Source: Candidatus Rifleibacteriota bacterium (GTDB taxonomy: Bacteria; Riflebacteria; Ozemobacteria; Ozemobacterales; Ozemobacteraceae). Taken from it: a DNA stretch of 52,768 bases. The notes below the pieces were generated by a model. It made no database searches. It was not told where the DNA came from and saw only the letters and a list, made by a program, of their open reading frames with translations. Shown one piece after another: positions 24,833-31,681 of this stretch (positions are counted from its first letter, which is position 1; each line of letters opens with the position of its first letter). The DNA is taken from contig JAKQKW010000024.1 of NCBI GenBank assembly GCA_029560455.1, positions 1 through 52,768 of the forward strand. The letters are read 5' to 3'. A program made the translations under genes and the position numbers.

Positions 24833-27052
24833 TCAATCGACAAATTCAAGGTCGGATTCGCTCAGGGTTCTGCCATCGACAACGGCCCGGTCGCTGATAA
24901 CCAGTTTTGCCCGCAGTCGCCGGCCATTTCTCTGAAAATCCAGCTTATAAAAAGGATCGATCGAGATATTGCCGTTATGGTAGTCATTGGCATACGGCAG
25001 CGTCAGGCTGATTTTACCGTCGGCCCCGACATTTTTTGTGGTTTTATAGGCAAGATCCATTTTGGCAGCCTTCAGTTCAAGCGAAAGTAGCAGTTCCGAA
25101 CCCGGGTCTGCCAAAACATTCAGGCGGGCGCCCCTGACCCGTTCAAACAGAAAAAAGGGTGATAGAACCTCAGCAACTGATTTTGCTGCATAAATAATAC
25201 GAAAACCGGTCGAGGCACCGAATTTTCCTTTGGGGGTCAGGGTCAGGTGATCATGCAGCCAGAAGTAAAACCAGTTTCGGTATTCTTCACTGCTAACGCG
25301 CTTGATATCTTTATACTCCAGCTGATATTGAGGTTTTTCGGGCTGATTTTTAAAATTCAACCAGAAGTCGCATAAGTCGCCCTCAACCTGATGAGTGGTT
25401 TTTAAAAAGATATATTTCACACCTTTTTTTTCGCACAGTCGCCAGGCATCTTCTTCGCTGGTAGAAGAAAAAATATCAGCCATGGTTTTATAACCGAACA
25501 TCGCATTATTCACGACCACCGGGCGACGTGTATAATAAGAAAGCAGGTTGCCCTGATCCCAATAGGTCAAAATGCTGTATTCGGGCTTTTTGGCGTCAAA
25601 ATAACCTGAAGTCGGGGGCGTGTTGCGCGAAATCCAGTTAAAAGCCTGTATTTGCGGGTTTTCAAGAGCTTTATCTGAATGAATGCAATAAAAATTGTTG
25701 TGAGACAGCAAGACCAGAAGAGGCAGAAAAACAGCAGCCAGCTTAAGATTTCTGAGCCTGTCACCCTTCAGAGAGTTGCGCACCATAACCCATAGCGAAT
25801 ACCCGATAAGGGCGGGCATAATTCCGCCACCGGCACCGATCCACCTGAGAAAGCGTGCCTGATACGTTGCCAGAACCAGCATGAGACAAACCCAGAATCT
25901 GAACAGGCGCCCATGCTCACTTCGTAAGCCTGCCGGTGACAAAAACAGAAACAGGGTTAACAGAGCCGCCGGCCAGTTAAAAAAAGCGGACAGGCCTGAC
26001 AGAATAAGACCGGCCTTAAACTGACCGGCAAAATCTATCAGTGACCTAAGCTCGCTGATGTTCTGATGAATCGGGTCTTTCTTCATCAACAACCCGGACG
26101 ACTGCAGGATAGGCTCTTTAAAGAGAAAGACAACCATCAACAGAAGCAAAACCGTCAGTAAAACTGAATAATAACGGGAGTATTTCCATTCCCGCATATA
26201 ATTCAGAAGGAAAAGAAAAAAGCCACCAATTATCAGACAGAGAGGTTGAAACAGACTGTATTCAGACAGGGATAAGGCGAGCGCATACGCCCCACCAGCA
26301 TTGAACAGAAAGATAATATTAACAAAGCCACCAATAAGCATTCCGGAAGAGGAAAATTCATTGTAAGCCTCGCTCTCGGGCAGTCGAACCAACCATATAA
26401 ACCAGCCATAAACAGTTGCAAAAAAGAAAAAAAGCGGCGCTCCCGCCCAGGTTGGCAGAAAAATGGCGGCGGTTATACCAGCTGTAATTTTTATGATTCC
26501 TGAAGGGGATGCCAAAAATATTGCGCCGGCGCAGACCCACGACCAGATGAAAAACGAAATGAGAAAATCATAATCGAGCTTCATAAAAAAGCTTAAAGAC
26601 GAGGCGGTCAGACCGGGCAGAGAACAGAATGCGATCAATAGCGCCAGACTCTGTCTTTGCGCTATTTTAAAGAAAGTAAAAACCACCAGCAAAAAAGTCA
26701 GCCAGGCAAAAACAACCGGCAAACAACCGGCAACCGAAATGGGATCAAAGCCACAATCAGGAAAGATCGTAAAAAAAATACTGGTGGCATGAAAAAGAAA
26801 ATGCCGGTAAAAAGGAGCGAACTTTAGTTCAACCTCATACGGAAAGCAACCATAACTATCCCTGGCGATGACTTCGCCACGCAGAATAGATTGCTCAAGC
26901 AGGCGGGCAAAGAGAACTGAATCAGGGTCGCGCTGGGGGTATTGCCCCAGCCATGGATAACTTTCAAATAAATGCGCTGTTAACCAGAAGAGAGAAAGTG
27001 CCGATAGAATAACGATGACAGAAAAGAAAGATTTACTGTTTTTTTTGTTCAT
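24833..27052 (-). CDS. STT3/AglB-like oligosaccharyltransferase
   Basis: A 739-residue protein with about 12-13 membrane helices to about residue 440 and a soluble periplasmic domain after it. The first external loop carries 'QRDPDSVLFARL' (Asp42, Asp44), matching the catalytic DXD-type motif of STT3/AglB/PglB. The soluble part has 'LTYWDQGNLLSYY' (Trp498, Asp499, Gly501), the WWDXG motif that binds the +2 Ser/Thr of the N-glycosylation sequon. The C-terminal beta-rich end ('LFERVRGARLNV' ... 'ISLTLPYAND') resembles archaeal AglB. The enzyme would transfer a lipid-linked glycan to Asn of exported proteins. It is divergent from a pseudopilin gene and adjoins glycan-synthesis genes. The first Trp of the motif is Tyr here. 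Confidence 0.82.
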   Translation of the reverse strand: MNKKNSKSFFSVIVILSALSLFWLTAHLFESYPWLGQYPQRDPDSVLFARLLEQSILRGEVIARDSYGCFPYEVELKFAPFYRHFLFHATSIFFTIFPDCGFDPISVAGCLPVVFAWLTFLLVVFTFFKIAQRQSLALLIAFCSLPGLTASSLSFFMKLDYDFLISFFIWSWVCAGAIFLASPSGIIKITAGITAAIFLPTWAGAPLFFFFATVYGWFIWLVRLPESEAYNEFSSSGMLIGGFVNIIFLFNAGGAYALALSLSEYSLFQPLCLIIGGFFLFLLNYMREWKYSRYYSVLLTVLLLLMVVFLFKEPILQSSGLLMKKDPIHQNISELRSLIDFAGQFKAGLILSGLSAFFNWPAALLTLFLFLSPAGLRSEHGRLFRFWVCLMLVLATYQARFLRWIGAGGGIMPALIGYSLWVMVRNSLKGDRLRNLKLAAVFLPLLVLLSHNNFYCIHSDKALENPQIQAFNWISRNTPPTSGYFDAKKPEYSILTYWDQGNLLSYYTRRPVVVNNAMFGYKTMADIFSSTSEEDAWRLCEKKGVKYIFLKTTHQVEGDLCDFWLNFKNQPEKPQYQLEYKDIKRVSSEEYRNWFYFWLHDHLTLTPKGKFGASTGFRIIYAAKSVAEVLSPFFLFERVRGARLNVLADPGSELLLSLELKAAKMDLAYKTTKNVGADGKISLTLPYANDYHNGNISIDPFYKLDFQRNGRRLRAKLVISDRAVVDGRTLSESDLEFVD

Positions 27053-27130
27053 AAAGTTCTTGAATTTTCAGATGTGGGGAGTATACAATTTTTATTCTGG
27101 TTCAGCTAAGCAAAAATCAAAAAAATAGAC

Positions 27131-27158
27131 TTGACGATAAATAATTTGCCGCTATATT
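27131..27158 (+). promoter_or_regulatory. Strong sigma-70-type promoter of the pseudopilin gene
   Basis: TTGACG (27131-27136) and TATATT (27153-27158) are separated by 16 bases. The -35 matches five of six and the -10 five of six consensus bases. The predicted transcript would start near 27165 and carries GGAGGAGA at 27173-27180 before the ATG at 27188. Confidence 0.75.
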
Positions 27159-27172
27159 GCATGTAGTTCAGC

Positions 27173-27180
27173 GGAGGAGA
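27173..27180 (+). promoter_or_regulatory. Very strong Shine-Dalgarno of the pseudopilin
   Basis: GGAGGAGA ends seven bases before the ATG at 27188. Together with the promoter and terminator it fits a highly expressed structural subunit. Confidence 0.75.
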
Positions 27181-27187
27181 TAAAAAT

Positions 27188-27769
27188 ATGAATAGAACGA
27201 GAGCAGGTTTTACCTTGATGGAAATCATGGTAGTTATCATCGTTATCGCGGTTCTGGCATCAGTTGCCGGGCCTATGATCGGTTCGATAACAGATCAGGG
27301 CCGAGCATCAGCGACCAAATCAAAAATGTCAGCACTTAAAAGTGCAATGCTGGCCTACCAGAGTGACGTTGGCCGCCTGCCATTCAACGGAACACCTGCT
27401 GATACCACCGATGGCAATAAGTATGATACAACCGCGATACTGGGGCTTTCCACAGACGTTAACGTTCTGGTCAATGACGCGCTTGGAAATACCACCTTTA
27501 GCATCACCAATTATTCGAGAAAATGGAAGGGCCCCTACATGGACTCAGAACCCGACGACTTTATGCTCGACGCCTGGGGTAACCCGTTCAGGTATGGTGC
27601 AAAGGGCAACAATATCTACCTGTGGTCTTCCGGTGCAGACTCTAACTTCGCTGCCAGCATTGAAGATGCGCTTGATCCCACCAAGCAGGAAAGCGGTGAT
27701 TGCGACGATATCGTTACTTCGATCGCCAAGGTTCGCAGAAAATTTACTACCAACACAACCGACTTTTGA
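27188..27769 (+). CDS. GspG-like major pseudopilin / type IV pilin-like protein
   Basis: A 193-residue prepilin. The leader is short and ends at Gly7; cleavage before Phe8 gives a mature start 'FTLMEIMVVIIVIAVLA' with the conserved Glu at +5. The C-terminal domain has 'KWKGPYM' and 'DAWGNPFRYG' followed by 'LWSSGADS', which is the GspG pattern including its calcium-binding loop. It is thus closer to a type II secretion major pseudopilin than to a PilA adhesive pilin. Four N-X-S/T sequons are present (Asn in NGT, NTT, NYS and NTT; the first is followed by Pro). The gene is monocistronic, with its own promoter and a strong terminator, and is divergent from the STT3-like gene. Confidence 0.92.
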   Translation: MNRTRAGFTLMEIMVVIIVIAVLASVAGPMIGSITDQGRASATKSKMSALKSAMLAYQSDVGRLPFNGTPADTTDGNKYDTTAILGLSTDVNVLVNDALGNTTFSITNYSRKWKGPYMDSEPDDFMLDAWGNPFRYGAKGNNIYLWSSGADSNFAASIEDALDPTKQESGDCDDIVTSIAKVRRKFTTNTTDF

Positions 27770-27782
27770 TATTCTGGGCATG

Positions 27783-27823
27783 ACAGCGGCCTGACCTGAC
27801 CGGTCAGACCGCTGTTTGTTTTT
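27783..27823 (+). terminator. Intrinsic terminator after pseudopilin
   Basis: A 14-bp stem (27783-27796 with 27802-27815, one G-U pair), a five-base loop, then TTGTTTTT. It separates the pseudopilin from the pilM operon. Confidence 0.9.
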
Positions 27824-27830
27824 AGCGCTG

Positions 27831-27859
27831 TTGCCAGCCCGATCTTTTTGCAGTAGAAT
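27831..27859 (+). promoter_or_regulatory. Promoter of the pilM operon
   Basis: TTGCCA (27831-27836), 17-base spacer, TAGAAT (27854-27859), located directly after the pseudopilin terminator and about 30 bases before the pilM ATG, which has a GAGGAAA Shine-Dalgarno. Confidence 0.6.
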
Positions 27860-27889
27860 CTCTGATAGAATCAGCACCCAGAGGAAATC

Positions 27890-29743
27890 ATGGCCGAACC
27901 AGTCAGCTTTGAACCATTTGTCGCCGTCGATATCGGTTCTTTTTCGCTGAAATTCGCCTATGTCTACCGCGACGAAAACGGCAGCCCGGTTTTAAAAACC
28001 CTGTCGCAGCTCAATATACCACCGTATGAAACCGAGCTGACGCCTGAACAGCGCGAAACCATGAGCAAAGATGACGTGCGCGAGCATTGTCTCAAAGAAC
28101 TGAGGCAGTTTCTCACCACACACATCACCGAACTGCTTTATGATAACGAAATACAGACAAAAAGAGCCATTACTTTTGCATCAAACCGTGAAGTAACGAT
28201 TCGCTGCATCGAAATACCCCCGGTAGTCGAAAAAGAGAAACTGACAGATGCAGTAACAGCCGAAGCCAACAAGCAGATGCCATTTTCAATGGGCAACGCG
28301 GTTCTCGGCTACCATGTTCAGGGCGACGTCGTCAAAGACGAAAAAGCCCTGACACAAATCATGGTCGCGGCTTTGCAGAAAGACATTATCGACTATGTCA
28401 ACGCTAACCTGAAAGGCGGCGGCCTCAGCAACGAAGGCATTCTCACTCTGCCGCAGTCTCTGGAACTGGCTCTCAGCAAGCAGATGGGCCCATACTCTGA
28501 AGATGACAAGAAGGTCGGCATCATACATTGCGGCAACAGTACAACTTCGGTAATGATCTACAAAAACGGCAAGATCCAGTTTTTTCGCGACATCAATATG
28601 GCCGGAGCCACTATTACAGACGCTATTTATGCCGGCGGCGAAATCGACGGGCAGGAAATCAAATTCAAGCATTATAACGAAGCGGTAGAACTGAAGCACA
28701 AACTTGGGGTCATGCCACCTGACGAGATGAAAAATCTCAGCGGACCGGAGAAATTCGCCGCACAAAAAATATTTGAAACCGTCGAGAAAATATTTCAGCA
28801 CATTCAGCTCTCGATAAGCTTTTACATAACCCAATCAGGCGAAACCGGCCTGGACAAAATCATTCTTACCGGTGGATCTGCCGGAATGAGTAATTTTAAA
28901 GACTTTATCGAAGAAAGCCTCGAGGTGTCGACCTCGCTCGCCAACCCCTTTCTAAAAGTAAAAATCGGGGAAATCAAATATGACGAGCAGAAGCTCGAGG
29001 TCGAGTCGCCTGCTCTGAGCCCGGTTCTTGGGGTTGCACTATATAAGGGCGAACCTGAAATCATCAACTTTGTCGACATACTTTTCCCGAACCGAAAAAG
29101 CCAGTCAGTCAACATCGGCGGGGTCAGTTCAAAATTTGGCGGGAATATTTCCGCAAAGCTTTTCGAACTCGATGAAAAAAAACTGCGGATAATTGCCGGC
29201 CTGCTGGCAGCCCTGCTTATACTGCTGGGTCTTTATCCGGTAGTAAAAATACGGCAGCAGGTTGCAAAAACCAAAGACGAGCTCAAAAAACTCAACACCA
29301 AACTCGCCAGGCTAAATTCCTCGCAGGGCGACGTTCAAGCGATGCTGGGCGAACAGGAAAAAATGAAGCAATATGAAAGTTTTCCCAACGAAATTGAGCG
29401 CCTGAAAATCAAAAATGCCCAGATACTTGTCGAGCTTGCCTCGATGACACCAAAACAGATTTTTCTGACAACGGCAGAGTTTGCGACAAGCGGAGAAAAT
29501 CCCAGCTTCAAGCTGCAGGGTCATGCGGATAACTCTGACAGCGTTTTTGAGTTTCTCAGCGATCTCGGAAAATCGGAGCTTTTTCATTCGCCAACCCTTG
29601 AAAATACCCAGGAAGTGCCGATCGACGAGACCAGGTATTTCATCAGATTTGTTCTAAACGGAAAAATTCGCCCGGAGAAGCTGACTAAGGCCGGAGAAGA
29701 GCCCCCACCCGGGGATGGTGGCGAAGATATGGGGTTTGAATAA
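27890..29743 (+). CDS. PilM-PilN fusion protein
   Basis: A 617-residue protein joining two pilus proteins that are normally separate. Residues 1 to about 385 form the actin-like PilM ATPase: 'VAVDIGSFSLKFAYV' is the phosphate-1 loop, 'GIIHCGNSTTSVMIY' the phosphate-2 loop, and 'ILTGGSAGMSNF' the adenosine motif. At about 391-399, 'INFVDILFP' corresponds to the PilN 'INLLP' peptide that docks on PilM. A single membrane helix follows (about 433-453), then a coiled coil and a PilN-type periplasmic domain to about 595. The C-terminal tail is Pro/Gly/Glu-rich. In most bacteria PilM is about 350 residues and PilN about 190; the sum fits. The stop overlaps the pilO start by one base. Confidence 0.9.
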   Translation: MAEPVSFEPFVAVDIGSFSLKFAYVYRDENGSPVLKTLSQLNIPPYETELTPEQRETMSKDDVREHCLKELRQFLTTHITELLYDNEIQTKRAITFASNREVTIRCIEIPPVVEKEKLTDAVTAEANKQMPFSMGNAVLGYHVQGDVVKDEKALTQIMVAALQKDIIDYVNANLKGGGLSNEGILTLPQSLELALSKQMGPYSEDDKKVGIIHCGNSTTSVMIYKNGKIQFFRDINMAGATITDAIYAGGEIDGQEIKFKHYNEAVELKHKLGVMPPDEMKNLSGPEKFAAQKIFETVEKIFQHIQLSISFYITQSGETGLDKIILTGGSAGMSNFKDFIEESLEVSTSLANPFLKVKIGEIKYDEQKLEVESPALSPVLGVALYKGEPEIINFVDILFPNRKSQSVNIGGVSSKFGGNISAKLFELDEKKLRIIAGLLAALLILLGLYPVVKIRQQVAKTKDELKKLNTKLARLNSSQGDVQAMLGEQEKMKQYESFPNEIERLKIKNAQILVELASMTPKQIFLTTAEFATSGENPSFKLQGHADNSDSVFEFLSDLGKSELFHSPTLENTQEVPIDETRYFIRFVLNGKIRPEKLTKAGEEPPPGDGGEDMGFE

Positions 29744-30411
29744 TGGCAGAAGAATTCAGCATTACCGACTGGCTGAAAAAGGCCAAAGATGACCCAAAGG
29801 TTGCGGCACAACCCCTCGTAATAGTGGCTGCAGTCGCTTTCATGGGTTACAAATTCCTGTATTCTCCAAAAGTCATCGAGCTTGCCAAGGAACTGAAAAA
29901 AAATAAGGGGGTTGAAGACCAGATCAAAACAGTCGAATCGGCTGTAGAAAACCTCGAAGAAATCAAGCTTGATATCGAAGAGCGCAAGGCAAAATGGGCT
30001 AAGGCACTTAAAGTCTGTTACCGCAAGTCAGAAATGACGGCTTTCCTGCGCCGGGTGCGAGAACTGGCACAAAAGGCCGGCATAAACGTCAAAAGTGTTA
30101 ACCCTCAGGCAATCACCCCGCAGCAGGTCGGGCAAATCTCTACAGAAAAATTCCCTGTATCTTTCTTCTATACAGGCGACCTGACCCAGCTAAGCATTTT
30201 TCTCAGGCTTGTCGAACTTGAAGAAAAAGTCACATTCATTTCGATACCACCCCTTACGCCTAACGCAAGCGGGCTGTTCGAAGTCGAACTGACCCCGACC
30301 ACCATTCTTGTTCCCGACCAGCTCGTTCTTGACGCTCAGGAGGCATCACCAGAGGGCGGCGGAGAATCTGCAGAAGATGGCGCCGGTGAGATAATACCCG
30401 ATGAACAGTAA
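29743..30411 (+). CDS. pilO: Type IV pilus inner-membrane protein PilO
   Basis: A 222-residue protein with one membrane helix (about 24-40), a coiled-coil stretch (about 50-85, Lys/Glu-rich) and a C-terminal ferredoxin-like domain. 'FPVSFFYTGDLTQLSIFLRLVELEEKV' (two pieces of the PilO signature, about residues 136-162) is characteristic. PilO pairs with PilN in the periplasm to align the inner-membrane platform with the secretin. It starts at the last base of the PilM-PilN stop (TAATG overlap), and its own stop overlaps the next gene by 11 bases. The acidic C-terminal tail after the domain is about 25 residues. Confidence 0.88.
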   Translation: MAEEFSITDWLKKAKDDPKVAAQPLVIVAAVAFMGYKFLYSPKVIELAKELKKNKGVEDQIKTVESAVENLEEIKLDIEERKAKWAKALKVCYRKSEMTAFLRRVRELAQKAGINVKSVNPQAITPQQVGQISTEKFPVSFFYTGDLTQLSIFLRLVELEEKVTFISIPPLTPNASGLFEVELTPTTILVPDQLVLDAQEASPEGGGESAEDGAGEIIPDEQ

Positions 30412-31126
30412 GCAGCTGTTTTTTTTCAGCCTGATTCTTTTATCAGTGGCCATGGGCATGCACTGGTTCAAGAATCGCCCCAAAACCAGGCCGGTAAAAA
30501 CCAACCGGCCGAGAGTTGCTCTCAATCTTTCTGATCTGCAACTCCAGGACGACACCGAAGCATCAGACACAGCTGCAATAGAGGGCAACGACCCGGAACA
30601 ACCCGGCGAAGGAACAGAAGGCGAAAACCCGGATGCACCGGCAACCGGCGACGGAGAGACCGCTGAGCCAGACGCTGGAGCTGAAAAAGACCCGGAAACA
30701 GCCTCCGGCACTACAGAGATTGCTTCAGCGAGTATCGACCTGCTGGATACCGACCCGATAATCGTTGCCCTAAAAAAAATGCCACGCAACCCTTTTGAAA
30801 GATCGCCATACGCACAGCTTGTCGAGCAATTGCGAATGGCAATGGATGCAAAGGCCGAACCGGAAGAAAAAAAAGCGGTTTCTCTTCTCACTGCGGCCTT
30901 TTCGGCAACGATACAAACCGAAAGCGAACTGGTGGCAGTGATTGACCGCAGCCTTTTCAGAAAAGGCGAAACTTTTCAGGATAAAAAAATAACAGACATA
31001 AAGCCGGAATATGTAACCATGGAGAGCGATTCAGGAATCTTTCTGCTCCCCAAAACCGGTGTAAACATAAATATAAACCCTGAAGACGGCACCTATACGG
31101 TTGAGGATAACTACCACAAAAATTAA
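30401..31126 (+). CDS. PilP-like pilus assembly protein
   Basis: A 241-residue protein with an N-terminal membrane helix (about 6-21), a long acidic Gly/Glu/Pro-rich linker (about 45-110) and a C-terminal beta domain (about 165-235). The end domain, with 'ESELVAVIDRSLFRKGETF' and 'DSGIFLLPKTG', matches the small beta-sandwich of PilP/GspC homology regions, which contacts the secretin N-domains. PilP is usually a lipoprotein; this one has a transmembrane anchor with no lipobox, as GspC does. Its place between PilO and the secretin supports the call. It overlaps pilO by 11 bases. Confidence 0.75.
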   Translation: MNSKQLFFFSLILLSVAMGMHWFKNRPKTRPVKTNRPRVALNLSDLQLQDDTEASDTAAIEGNDPEQPGEGTEGENPDAPATGDGETAEPDAGAEKDPETASGTTEIASASIDLLDTDPIIVALKKMPRNPFERSPYAQLVEQLRMAMDAKAEPEEKKAVSLLTAAFSATIQTESELVAVIDRSLFRKGETFQDKKITDIKPEYVTMESDSGIFLLPKTGVNININPEDGTYTVEDNYHKN

Positions 31127-31147
31127 TTTTGGTCATTAAACCGTTGC

Positions 31148-31681
31148 ATGAGACCGATATATAGTTATATGCAACGTTCAGCCCGGATAGTAATGTTTGT
31201 TCTGCTGTTTGTCGCAGCCATTTTTTCGAATGGCTGCATCGACAAAACCTTCTACCCTGCAACTGAACTTGAGGTCACCAAAGTTGAGCCCTATGCGCTC
31301 ATCCCGACTGCAACCGACACAGCATCTTTACCGACTACGCAGATAACGGTAAATTCTCTTTCCAAAATTCCGTGTACACTAAAAGCAGCCAGCTGCGCCT
31401 TTTTCAGCTCTCTCGGGGACGAAATTACCTTTCTCAGAATCACAAGACAACCAATGGAGACAAAGCTGGACGCGGAAGGCTCTCTCGACATAACCATGAA
31501 TATCTACCCAAAGGCTCTGGTCGATATTTTTGAACTGTCAAATTCAGACATTTCACCGGTAAAGGCTAAAATTACCCTGCATTTTAATGATATCAACGGT
31601 AACTGGGTCGACCGCGAGGCTCATTGTCTTCTCTACAAATATGAAGCCAAATCTTCTGCCGCCAGCAGGAGAACGCCATGA
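31148..31681 (+). CDS. Putative lipoprotein in the secretin operon
   Basis: A 177-residue protein (or 170 from the ATG at 31169). The N-terminal hydrophobic segment 'VMFVLLFVAAIF' ends in 'SNGC', an imperfect lipobox with Cys30 (Cys23 from the second start). The mature part is predicted beta-rich, with no catalytic motif. It lies between the PilP-like gene and the secretin, with its stop overlapping the secretin ATG by four bases. In this position it could be a secretin pilot or accessory lipoprotein, by analogy with pilotins of other secretin systems; the sequence itself does not show homology I can recognise. Confidence 0.7.
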   Translation: MRPIYSYMQRSARIVMFVLLFVAAIFSNGCIDKTFYPATELEVTKVEPYALIPTATDTASLPTTQITVNSLSKIPCTLKAASCAFFSSLGDEITFLRITRQPMETKLDAEGSLDITMNIYPKALVDIFELSNSDISPVKAKITLHFNDINGNWVDREAHCLLYKYEAKSSAASRRTP

